A program made the position numbers and the translations under genes. Below the pieces are notes generated by a model. It ran no database searches. It saw nothing but the letters and a program-made list of their open reading frames with translations, and was not told the origin of the DNA. 38,166 nucleotides of DNA from Chitinophagaceae bacterium. Lineage in GTDB: Bacteria; Bacteroidota; Bacteroidia; Chitinophagales; Chitinophagaceae. Position 1 is the first letter of the stretch. Each line of letters opens with the position of its first letter. Location: assembly GCA_009693615.1 (NCBI GenBank), contig SHWX01000004.1, positions 1 to 38,166 of the forward strand, in the 5' to 3' direction. This document shows, piece by piece, positions 1 through 8,366 of the stretch.

Positions 1-10
1 CTACCTCGCG
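1..10 (-). tRNA. 5' end of a tRNA, probably initiator tRNA-Met, cut by the window edge
   Basis: Reverse complement of 1-10 is CGCGAGGTAG, identical to the 5' end of the tRNA-fMet-like remnant at 1551-1585. It is preceded on the - strand by a TTG-N20-TATCTTTG promoter. Confidence 0.6.
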
Positions 11-22
11 ATGTTTGGACGG

Positions 23-53
23 CAAAGATAGGCGTTTATTGCTTCTTAAACAA
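23..53 (-). promoter_or_regulatory. Bacteroidota-type promoter of the truncated tRNA at the window edge
   Basis: On the - strand: TTG (51-53), 20-nt spacer, TATCTTTG (23-30), matching TTG/TAnnTTTG. Shares TTGTTTAAGA with the tRNA-Gly promoter at 12811-12840. Confidence 0.65.
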
Positions 54-154
54 GTTTATACCTATCAAATTGAAACTAGCGCAGAACGGGGAAATATGGG
101 GTTTTTTATGGTTTCTTTAGGTCATTATCTAGCGCAGTATAATTGAAATTATTT

Positions 155-1030
155 TTATTGTAAAGTCAGATTCATTCTATTTTTTAAAATTTGTATTAAT
201 TTTTTGTCATCATTCAATTTCTTTATCTCTTTAGCTAATTTTCCAAAGACCCAGATTGAAAATGATAAATCTTCGTTTATTATTTGATTATATGATGATA
301 GTGATTCTAAATCTTTTTTTGTTTTAATCAATACAACACCATTTGCTCCTCGAACTCCATAAAATGATGTTGCAGAAGCGTCTTTAAGTATTTCAACAGA
401 AGCAATATCATCAGGATTAATTATATTTATATTCTTAATCGGTACGTCATCTACAATATAAAGTGGATCATTATTTGATAAAATTGAAGTTATCCCTCTT
501 ATACGAACTTTTGGGATCCCCCCGGGGGAATTATCTCCACCCACATTTACTCCTGCAATTTGTCCATTCATTTTTTGAGAAATATTAGCTCCATTTATCT
601 GAGATAATTCCTTCATATAATTTTTTCCACTATTAGAAATTGATAATCTTTCATATTTTTTTTTAAAAAATTCAACTGCTATTGCTGGACTTTCATCATT
701 ACCGACACCTTTTTGCAATAATACTTTATGAATCTCATTAAATGGAATAATGCTAGTATCACTTAAAGTCAGGCCTGTTAAAAAATCTTTTTTATCTTGA
801 AAATAGATAAATAGAGTATCGTTTTTTATTTTAAATTCTCGTGTCGCTAAAATAGGATTACCACCAGAATTTTGAGATAAAATAGAAGATGAAGAAATTG
901 TTGTACTAAAATATTTGTTTAACAAACGAAGAATTTCTTTATCTAAATTTTCTTTATTTTTTTGAGAATAAGATATAATACTTAATACTAAAAAAATGAA
1001 TGTAAAAATAGGTTTCATTAATTTAATCAT
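155..1030 (-). CDS. Secreted or outer-membrane protein with a standalone TonB-dependent receptor plug domain and no barrel
   Basis: N-terminal signal peptide (MKPIFTFIFLVLSIISYSQ). SusC-like plug motif PKVRIRGITSILSNNDPLYIVDDVPIKNINIINPDDIASVEILKDASATSFYGVRGANGVVLIKTKK. Only about 50 aa follow it. Confidence 0.75.
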   Translation of the reverse strand: MIKLMKPIFTFIFLVLSIISYSQKNKENLDKEILRLLNKYFSTTISSSSILSQNSGGNPILATREFKIKNDTLFIYFQDKKDFLTGLTLSDTSIIPFNEIHKVLLQKGVGNDESPAIAVEFFKKKYERLSISNSGKNYMKELSQINGANISQKMNGQIAGVNVGGDNSPGGIPKVRIRGITSILSNNDPLYIVDDVPIKNINIINPDDIASVEILKDASATSFYGVRGANGVVLIKTKKDLESLSSYNQIINEDLSFSIWVFGKLAKEIKKLNDDKKLIQILKNRMNLTLQ

Positions 1031-1153
1031 AATTACTATAATTTTAATAAGTCAAATAAATCTACTTTTGTGAATTTACTAATTCTTTATCAATTTAGAT
1101 CAGATTTAATTTTCTTTATTAAAAGTATTAGATCGCTAACTTAATTTGAATAC

Positions 1154-1290
1154 TTAAATATTTTTAAAATAAATAGAAGCTCCAGCATGTCTACCCTGTA
1201 ATCCAATATGACCCCTTAACTCAAGAGTTGACATTGGATTTTTTTACCACGATGGCATATTAAAGCCATCAGGTTTTATTTTATTAGAAG
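1154..1290 (-). pseudogene. C-terminal remnant of a DUF1080 (3-keto-disaccharide hydrolase-like) gene
   Basis: - strand translation ...DYTSNKIKPDGFNMPSW*KNPMSTLELRGHIGLQGRHAGASIYFKNI*. The G-HIGLQ-x(6-7)-ASIYFKNI ending is characteristic of DUF1080. One in-frame stop and no start. Confidence 0.55.
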
Positions 1291-1473
1291 TATAGTCATT
1301 GATATTACATATTAGCCAAAGTACTATTTAATACTATATATATCTTTTTTTCCTTACATGTAATTTTGAACTGGATTGAATTCCCTGCAGGTTTTAGTAA
1401 TTTATTTTATTTAAGATGAATTTGAGAAAATACTAGCATAAAAATCTAGCGCAGACATCTAGCACGGACATAA

Positions 1474-1500
1474 AAAAACCACTTGGGGATTATCCAAGTA
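1474..1500 (-). terminator. Intrinsic terminator downstream of the tRNA-fMet remnant
   Basis: - strand ACTTGG-ataatcc-CCAAGT followed by GGTTTTTTT. Confidence 0.55.
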
Positions 1501-1550
1501 GTTCATTACCAATATTTTAATTTCAACCTTACAATATATCTAAACTCGTT

Positions 1551-1585
1551 ATGAGCCCGACGAGCTACCGCTGCTCTACCTCGCG
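1551..1585 (-). pseudogene. tRNA-fMet(CAT) 5'-half pseudogene
   Basis: - strand CGCGAGGTAGAGCAGCGGTAGCTCGTCGGGCTCAT contains the acceptor 5' strand, D-arm and TCGGG-CTCATAA anticodon arm. The continuation CGAGTTTAG cannot close the anticodon stem, and there is no T-arm or 3' acceptor strand. Confidence 0.75.
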
Positions 1586-1673
1586 ATGTTTGGACGGCAA
1601 AGTTTCGCCAATATTAATTCCTAACCAAGTTTATTGGGGTCTATGTGGGTTTAGCGCAGAATGGGGTAATTAG

Positions 1674-2462
1674 TTAATTCCTACGTCGAATACTTGACGC
1701 ACCTGAAGTAGAAGATTCTTTTACATTTGGGTTGCCTCTATAATTAATATTGCTAGCACCACTTGAACTAGCTCTTAAAATTTCTGTAACAGTAACACCA
1801 ATATTACTAGCGCCAGAGGCACGAAGTATTGCTCCTTTTGAAGTTAAATTATATAATTTGGCATCGCTAGCACCCGATACTTCTATAGCTAAATCATCTA
1901 CATTTCCTATTAATTCAATGTTTGATGCACCACTTCCATCAATATCAATACTATTTGCAGATACTTCCCCTTTGTAATCTGAAGCGCCCGTTAATTGATA
2001 CATTAAAACACCTGCCTTTATATTTCCTTTAAAGTCTGAAGCACCCGATAACTTAATTCTTATTTTAGGTGACTCAATAGTATTTACTAAATGTACAGTA
2101 CTAGCACCTGAGGCTGTTAATGCATCTATATCTTTAATACTAACATAGGCCTTGGTTTTATAATTGCCCCATTTTCTCCAACTAAACCAAGTTCTATCTC
2201 TATCTCCTAATCGTATAATTAAAGTACCTCCTACTACTTCTGTAATAATATGATCTCTGATTTCATCATTCGTAGCACTTACTGCCACTTCATTTTTATT
2301 GGACTGAGTTAAATACAAATCAATGGCGCTTGACACACTAATGGCAGTAAAACTAGGCACTTTTCTTACCTGTGCATTTTCATCATATACAATGGCGGTT
2401 TTCTCCTGGGCATTCAAGGCAAAGCCCGCAAGTAAGAGGATGGCAAAAAGTAACTTTTTCAT
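1674..2462 (-). CDS. Head GIN domain-containing protein (DUF2807, putative auto-transporter adhesin)
   Basis: Signal peptide; N-terminal FTAISVSSAIDLYLTQSNKNEVAVSA; repeated SGASD/SGASN motifs typical of the GIN-domain beta-solenoid. Confidence 0.85.
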   Translation of the reverse strand: MKKLLFAILLLAGFALNAQEKTAIVYDENAQVRKVPSFTAISVSSAIDLYLTQSNKNEVAVSATNDEIRDHIITEVVGGTLIIRLGDRDRTWFSWRKWGNYKTKAYVSIKDIDALTASGASTVHLVNTIESPKIRIKLSGASDFKGNIKAGVLMYQLTGASDYKGEVSANSIDIDGSGASNIELIGNVDDLAIEVSGASDAKLYNLTSKGAILRASGASNIGVTVTEILRASSSGASNINYRGNPNVKESSTSGASSIRRRN

Positions 2463-2534
2463 AATATGTATTGTTTATTACTTAAAACGTAAATATTAGT
2501 ATAAAGTTACAGCGCTTTGTATCATTTTACTGCT

Positions 2535-2542
2535 TATTTTTG
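2535..2542 (+). promoter_or_regulatory. Candidate -7 element (TATTTTTG) for the TPP-riboswitch transcript
   Basis: Match to TAnnTTTG just upstream of the aptamer. A TTG lies at 2517-2519 but with a short 15-nt spacer. Confidence 0.4.
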
Positions 2543-2545
2543 CAT

Positions 2546-2622
2546 CGTCCTCGGGGTGCTGTAAAAGGCTGAGAAAAACCCGTTGAACCTGAACAGGGTA
2601 ATGCCTGCGAAGGGAAGGTCAT
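2546..2622 (+). promoter_or_regulatory. TPP riboswitch (thi box)
   Basis: Canonical blocks TCGGGGTGC, GGCTGAGA, ACCC, GAACCTGA, CAGGGTAATGCCTG and GCGAAGGGA in the right order, upstream of the receptor at 2699. Confidence 0.95.
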
Positions 2623-2698
2623 CGCAATTTCTGCGCCACTTCTCATAGCTATTCCCTGTTCCCAGTATTTAAATTTTGAAACAATTAAAACTTTAGTA

Positions 2699-4909
2699 AT
2701 GACTAAGTTATTGGGAACGTTTGCCTTTTTATTTATGGTAGCCAATAGTATGGCTCAAACTAAGCCTTTGTCTATTCCAAAGAGAAAGGACAGTATTAGT
2801 AAGTATACAGATAGTATTAATAAGTATACGGACAGTATTAGAAGCCTACCCCCTCTTGAAGTGAAAGCCATTAGAGTAAGTGAACAGGCCCCTTTTGCGA
2901 AAACGAATATCAGTAAAGCACAAATTGCATTGAACAATGTAGGACAAGACCTCCCCTTTTTACTGGAGAATACCCCTTCAGTGGTTGTGCATGCAGATGC
3001 AGGCATTGGGGTTGGTTATACAGGTATTCGAATTAGAGGTACAGATGCAACAAGAATAAATTTTACATTAAATGGTATTCCTTATAATGACCCTGAGAGT
3101 ATGGGTACTTTTTTTGTGAACATACCAGACTTTAGCTCCAGTGTTAATAGTATACAAATTCAAAGAGGTGTGGGTACTTCTACTAATGGTGCTGGATCAT
3201 TTGGAGCTAGTGTTAACTTAATGACCAACGACTATAATCCAAGCGCTTATTTATCCTTACAAAATACAGCTGGTTCATTCAATAGCTTTAAAAATAATAT
3301 AGTTTTTGGTTCAGGACTACTCAATAATAAATTCACTATTGACGGAAGACTTAGTTCAATCATGAGTGATGGATTTATTGACAGAGCCAATTCTGATTTA
3401 AAAAGCTTTTATCTAAGTACCACTTATTGGGGCAATCAATCTTCCCTAAGATTGAATGTATTTACTGGTAAAGAAAGAACCTATCAAGCATGGTATGGAG
3501 TGCCTCAGGAATTACTAGCCATCAATAGAACGTTTAATCCAGCAGGAACAGAAAAAGCAGATGCTCCTTATGAGAATCAAACAGATAATTACAGACAAAC
3601 GCATTATCAATTGTTTTACAATAAGAACATCAATAGTAATTGGAAATGGAATACTGCATTTTATTTAACCACTGGAAAAGGATATTACGAAGAGTATAAA
3701 GCAGGGGTCAATTTTTCAGATTATTTTATTGATATAGCGCGTAAAATGAATGTGCCTTCTGACTTAGTGAGAAGAAGATGGTTAGATAACAAATTTTATG
3801 GACAGATTACCGCTCTCTCTTACGTGGATAGTTTAAATGATGTAACTATAGGTGGTGGTTGGAGTATTTATGATGGACTACATTTTGGTACTCTACCCTA
3901 CCTCGATATAAGACTTGCACCAGCAGATTATAGATACTACGACAATGATGCCCTCAAAAAAGAAATGAATACCTATGTGAAATGGGAAAGAAAATTGACA
4001 AAAACATTTAGAAGTTTTTTAGACTTACAATATAGAAATGTAAATCATCAAATGAATGGGTTTACAAAAAATACCAACTTAACCATTCAAAGAAAATTTG
4101 ATTTCTTTAACCCCAAAATGGGATTAACCTATCAAGCAAAAAATATTTTTTACTATACCAGTGTTGCTGTCGCCAATAAAGAGCCCAATAGAGACGATTT
4201 TGAAACAAGTTCAACAGAACAGCCGAAAAAAGAACAATTAATAGACTGGGAGACGGGATTAGAGTTTAAAAAACCTACATATGTGATTAATGCGAATGTT
4301 TATTATATGGATTATAAAGACCAATTGGTATTAACAGGTAAGATTAATGATGTGGGCGCCTATACTAGAACCAATGTTCCAAAAAGTTATAGAGCTGGAA
4401 TAGAATTACAATTGAAATATTCATTGAATAAAAAATATAGCACAAGTTATAATATCACATTGAGTCAGAATAAGATTAAAGAGTTTACTGAATACATAGA
4501 TGATTATGATCAATTCACGCAAGTAGCTATTCAGCATAAAAATACCAATATTGCTTTATCGCCTAGTTTAACAATGAACCGTACTTTTAATTGGAAACCA
4601 AATGACAAGTTTAGTTTTTTCTGGACTACAAAATATACTTCTAAGCAATTCCTTGATAATACACAAAACGAGACTAGAATTTTAGATGCTTATTTTATCA
4701 ATGATATCAATGCGCATTGGACTATTTTAAATAAACCAAAATTCACAATGTTACTACAGCTTTATGCCAATAATATATTAAACGTAGAATATGCGCCTAA
4801 TGGATATACTTATAGTTATATCTATGATCGCAGTGTTACCACTTCTAATAATTACTACCCAATGGCTGGAAGAAATTATTGGATTAGTTTAAAGATTGAT
4901 CTTAAATAG
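2699..4909 (+). CDS. TonB-dependent receptor, probable thiamine-related uptake (TPP-regulated)
   Basis: Plug (LPFLLENTPSVVVHADAGIGVGYTGIRIRGTDATRINFTLNGIPYNDPESMG), long beta-barrel, terminal YWISLKIDLK; downstream of a TPP riboswitch. Confidence 0.9.
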   Translation: MTKLLGTFAFLFMVANSMAQTKPLSIPKRKDSISKYTDSINKYTDSIRSLPPLEVKAIRVSEQAPFAKTNISKAQIALNNVGQDLPFLLENTPSVVVHADAGIGVGYTGIRIRGTDATRINFTLNGIPYNDPESMGTFFVNIPDFSSSVNSIQIQRGVGTSTNGAGSFGASVNLMTNDYNPSAYLSLQNTAGSFNSFKNNIVFGSGLLNNKFTIDGRLSSIMSDGFIDRANSDLKSFYLSTTYWGNQSSLRLNVFTGKERTYQAWYGVPQELLAINRTFNPAGTEKADAPYENQTDNYRQTHYQLFYNKNINSNWKWNTAFYLTTGKGYYEEYKAGVNFSDYFIDIARKMNVPSDLVRRRWLDNKFYGQITALSYVDSLNDVTIGGGWSIYDGLHFGTLPYLDIRLAPADYRYYDNDALKKEMNTYVKWERKLTKTFRSFLDLQYRNVNHQMNGFTKNTNLTIQRKFDFFNPKMGLTYQAKNIFYYTSVAVANKEPNRDDFETSSTEQPKKEQLIDWETGLEFKKPTYVINANVYYMDYKDQLVLTGKINDVGAYTRTNVPKSYRAGIELQLKYSLNKKYSTSYNITLSQNKIKEFTEYIDDYDQFTQVAIQHKNTNIALSPSLTMNRTFNWKPNDKFSFFWTTKYTSKQFLDNTQNETRILDAYFINDINAHWTILNKPKFTMLLQLYANNILNVEYAPNGYTYSYIYDRSVTTSNNYYPMAGRNYWISLKIDLK

Positions 4910-4923
4910 AAAAATTTACATCT

Positions 4924-5952
4924 TTACTTTCTCGCATGCACCCCTTTAATGAACTTCACTAAGCCAGTGAAATAAGTAAACTGATCGTCGTACATAGACA
5001 TATGCGACCCTTTAGAGCAGTATAAGAATTGACCATCCTTTACTAGCTTAGAAAGCTCTTCCATAGCCTTAGGGTCCATGGTATCGAACTCGCCACCAAT
5101 ACTTAAAGTAGGAACTGTAATAGTTTTTAAATCGGCTTTACGATCCCAATTCTTTAAAACAGCATCACCTACTACTCCAAATTCTGAAGGACCTTGCATT
5201 TTTAAATACAAAGGATAGTTCATTCTTGCAAAGGCACGCTTCACTGGATCAGGCCAATTGGCTGCAGGCATTCTTAAAATATGTTCTGGATAATAATAGT
5301 CTGTAATAATTTTTAAATAAGCTGGATTTGTATAATCGCCCTTGGCTTCAAAGGCACGAATTGTTGCAAGTACATCAGTTGGTAATTTTGGCCCCAATAC
5401 TTCATTGGCATATTTTACATAATCAGGTATAGAAGGAACCATATTTGAAATAACTAAACCTTTTAAATGCTGTTGATACTTAAGTGCATATTCGGTGGCT
5501 AGTATACCACCCCAAGAATGTCCTAATAAAAAGAAATTAGAAGAGTCCATACCCAGGGCCTTTCTCACTGTTTCTACTTCTTCAACAAACCTTGGTATAT
5601 TCCATAAACTAGAATCCTCAGGATTATCGGAATAAGCCGAACCTAATTGATCATAGTAATAATATTCTATTTCTGCTTTAGGGAAATAAGAATCAAAACA
5701 TTCAAAATATTCATGGGTAGAACCTGGTCCACCATGTAATAATAAAACCTTTATTTTGGGATTATTACCCACTCTCTTTGTCCATACATTAAATACCCCC
5801 TTACTTGTTGTAATGGGTATTAGTTTAACGCCACCAGAAAGTGTGTCTTCTCTGTTGGAATTGTCGAGGTAAGCCGATGGTTTATTATTATCAAAATTAC
5901 AGGCGCTAAATGTTAGCGTAGCCATTAATAATAATAAACTTAATTTTTTCAT
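4924..5952 (-). CDS. Proline iminopeptidase-family alpha/beta hydrolase, probable lipoprotein
   Basis: Lipobox-like FSAC; LLHGGPGSTHEY; YYDQLGSAYSD; GHSWGG nucleophile elbow; C-terminal GSHMSMYDD. Confidence 0.85.
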   Translation of the reverse strand: MKKLSLLLLMATLTFSACNFDNNKPSAYLDNSNREDTLSGGVKLIPITTSKGVFNVWTKRVGNNPKIKVLLLHGGPGSTHEYFECFDSYFPKAEIEYYYYDQLGSAYSDNPEDSSLWNIPRFVEEVETVRKALGMDSSNFFLLGHSWGGILATEYALKYQQHLKGLVISNMVPSIPDYVKYANEVLGPKLPTDVLATIRAFEAKGDYTNPAYLKIITDYYYPEHILRMPAANWPDPVKRAFARMNYPLYLKMQGPSEFGVVGDAVLKNWDRKADLKTITVPTLSIGGEFDTMDPKAMEELSKLVKDGQFLYCSKGSHMSMYDDQFTYFTGLVKFIKGVHARK

Positions 5953-5996
5953 TTTAAATTATTTAGAAGTATAAGATACAAATAAAGTGTCAAAAA

Positions 5997-6305
5997 TTAT
6001 CCTGGAAATTTTTCCTGCCAGTCTAGCATACCGCCAGACACATTCACCACATTTTTAAACCCATAAGGCTCTAACATTAGACAGGCTTGACCACTTCTAT
6101 TGCCACTTCTGCAATAAATATATATGATCTCTTCTTTCATGTCCTCTATATCATCTAGTTGTAAAGTTTGTACTTGACCTAATGGAAGTAGTATGCCGCC
6201 AATATTAAATGCAGCATGCTCATGTGGCTCGCGCACATCTACTAAATTTATTTTTTCGCCTGCGTCTAATTTTGCTTTTAAAGCTTCTACTGTAATGGTT
6301 TGCAT
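5997..6305 (-). CDS. Rhodanese-like domain protein
   Basis: NLVDVREPHEHAAFNI and active-site loop YCRSGNRSGQA. Confidence 0.9.
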   Translation of the reverse strand: MQTITVEALKAKLDAGEKINLVDVREPHEHAAFNIGGILLPLGQVQTLQLDDIEDMKEEIIYIYCRSGNRSGQACLMLEPYGFKNVVNVSGGMLDWQEKFPG

Positions 6306-6415
6306 CTTATTATATTTAAAGTGAATTATTTATAGAATTTATACAATTGGAATGGGTCTATTTATATTTCTATTGTTATTATTAAAATATACTAGTATTA
6401 TAATAAGTACTAGCC

Positions 6416-7240
6416 TTACTTAATGGTATCTCTTTTTATAATAACGGGGGCAACTTTATCAATGACTAAGTCAATGGCTACCCCTTGAATGGTTACATTT
6501 TTAACAGGCATACCTAATGAATCTAATTCGGAAGAATAAGTACCTGGGTTTTGTTGAATTACAAAGGCAGTAGCTGTGTCTTGTATAGCTCCGTTTGAAA
6601 TAATATTTCCAACAAGTAGTCCCATACTCGCAATTTGCATTTTAGCCATCGCCACTGTTAAACCAATTAAGTCTGGCACTTCCATACCAATACTAGCACC
6701 ACCATCTCCTACGGTAAAATTAATTAAGGTACCCGATACAATTTTAGTACCAGGTGCTATGGGCGTATTACCTACTAACTGTTCTACAATTACATTTTTA
6801 TTTCTATCGGCTACTAAATTAATGGTACCAATTCTTAAGCCTAATACTTTTAAATAAGTTTGCGCACTCTTTAAAGAAAAGCCAATTAAGTTTGGCATGT
6901 CTACCTGCGGTGCTATCACACGATTAACGGTTAAAAAAATAGTTCTTCCTTTTTTAACTACCTCGTCTGCTTCTGGGGTTTGTCTTAATACTGAATTTCT
7001 AGCGAGGGTATCTACATATATAGAGTCTTGTAAAACCAAATCAAAACCTAGGGCTTTAATATTTTTTTCAGCAGCTGTAACATCTAATCCTAAAACATTG
7101 GGTACTTTTTCTGTCTTACCATTGCCTGTAATCCAACCTAAGGAAAAGAAAAACAATACTAATAATACCAATACAAGACCAATACCCGTTAAGATATTCA
7201 CCCATAAAGGCTTTTTTAATAATTTATCTATGAATTCCAA
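6416..7240 (-). CDS. PASTA domain-containing membrane protein
   Basis: One N-terminal TM segment, then three PASTA repeats (VPNVLGLDVTAAEKNIKALGF, MPNLIGFSLKSAQTYLKVLGL, VPDLIGLTVAMAKMQIASMGL). Confidence 0.9.
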   Translation of the reverse strand: MEFIDKLLKKPLWVNILTGIGLVLVLLVLFFFSLGWITGNGKTEKVPNVLGLDVTAAEKNIKALGFDLVLQDSIYVDTLARNSVLRQTPEADEVVKKGRTIFLTVNRVIAPQVDMPNLIGFSLKSAQTYLKVLGLRIGTINLVADRNKNVIVEQLVGNTPIAPGTKIVSGTLINFTVGDGGASIGMEVPDLIGLTVAMAKMQIASMGLLVGNIISNGAIQDTATAFVIQQNPGTYSSELDSLGMPVKNVTIQGVAIDLVIDKVAPVIIKRDTIK

Positions 7241-7288
7241 AATATCGGATATTGTTTAAAGGCTATTTAAAAATATATACTGTGCTCA

Positions 7289-8275
7289 TTATTTCGAAGC
7301 TAAACTATCTTCTATAATACTTGCATAAAAATCGGTTAAATTCAAGCCCATGGCCCTTACTTGTTGAGGGATAATACTCGCTTCACTTTGCCCTGGTACC
7401 GTATTCACTTCTAATAAAAAGGCCTTCTGTACTTTTTCATCATAAATAAAATCAATTCTTACAACCCCTCTGCAATTTAAAGTAGCATATACTTGCTTAG
7501 CTGCTTCAGATAAATCCTTGAACATGGTCTCTGTAATAATTGCAGGTGTGATTTCTTCACTCTTGCCTTCATACTTTGCTGCAAAATCAAAAAATTCGTT
7601 TTCAGTTTTAATTTCAGTAATGGGTAAAACTGTGGTTACCCCTTTTGATTTAAATACCCCAATGGTGAATTCTCTTCCACTTATAAATTCTTCTACTAAT
7701 ACTTGTGTATCTTCTTTAAATGCTTTTTCTAAGGCAGGCGCTAATTCAGCAGCTGTATTTACTTTACTAATTCCAAAACTGCTTCCTCCATTATTAGGTT
7801 TCACAAATAAAGGAAGTTTAATCTGAGTTAATATTTGATCGGGGGTAAGTTGAGTGGAAGAAATTAAATGTAATGACTTTGCTACCGCAACTCCACCAAA
7901 ACCAGCCACGGCCACTGTGTATCTTTTATTAAATGTTAAAGCCGATGTGGCTGTATCGCAACTTGTATAAGGCAAACCAATTAAATCGAAATAGCCTTGC
8001 AATTTTCCATCTTCCCCTGGTGTACCATGGATACACATTAAAGCAATATCAAAATTAATTTTAAGACCGCCTTCCATAATGCTAAAGTCGGCTCTGTCCA
8101 CCGCTACTTCTTCGCCTACTATATTTTCATACCACCAGCCTGTAGGATGAATATCTATTAAATACACATCATATTTATTTTTGTCCAAGGCATTCATTAC
8201 AGTTTGAGCACTCTTATAACTAATTTGTGCTTCAGAACTTAAACCGCCTGTAACAAGTGCTACCCTTTTTTTCAT
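7289..8275 (-). CDS. ddl: D-alanine--D-alanine ligase
   Basis: ATP-grasp motifs KRVALVTGGLSSEAQIS, CIHGTPGEDGKLQGY, VKPNNGGSSFGISKV, EVNTVPGQSEAS. The upstream 14 aa of the ORF look spurious, so the start is set at MKKRV. Confidence 0.92.
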   Translation of the reverse strand: MKKRVALVTGGLSSEAQISYKSAQTVMNALDKNKYDVYLIDIHPTGWWYENIVGEEVAVDRADFSIMEGGLKINFDIALMCIHGTPGEDGKLQGYFDLIGLPYTSCDTATSALTFNKRYTVAVAGFGGVAVAKSLHLISSTQLTPDQILTQIKLPLFVKPNNGGSSFGISKVNTAAELAPALEKAFKEDTQVLVEEFISGREFTIGVFKSKGVTTVLPITEIKTENEFFDFAAKYEGKSEEITPAIITETMFKDLSEAAKQVYATLNCRGVVRIDFIYDEKVQKAFLLEVNTVPGQSEASIIPQQVRAMGLNLTDFYASIIEDSLASK

Positions 8276-8317
8276 GTATACTAATTGATGTCCAAATTTA
8301 CTTAATAGAAGGCACAA

Positions 8318-8342
8318 AAAAAGGGAAATTAATTCCCTTTTT
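8318..8342. terminator. Hairpin terminator between ddl and the ferredoxin gene
   Basis: AAAAAGGGAA-attaa-TTCCCTTTTT stem with flanking A/T tracts. Confidence 0.55.
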
Positions 8343-8366
8343 AAAATATGAGTCTATGCGTTAATC

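Noticed and set aside
1200-1276. Hairpins AATCCAAT...ATTGGATT+T-tail and GATGGC...GCCATC as terminators or a small RNA
   Set aside because: They overlap the DUF1080 remnant, which explains the sequence better; no adjacent gene needs a terminator on that strand.
2527-2745. 72-aa - strand ORF
   Set aside because: Antisense to the TPP riboswitch and receptor start; an artefact of conserved RNA sequence.
6576-7826. Small + strand ORFs at 6576, 6897 and 7518
   Set aside because: Antisense shadow ORFs inside well-supported PASTA and ddl genes. The same applies to similar small ORFs inside htrA, purB, valS and YfhO.
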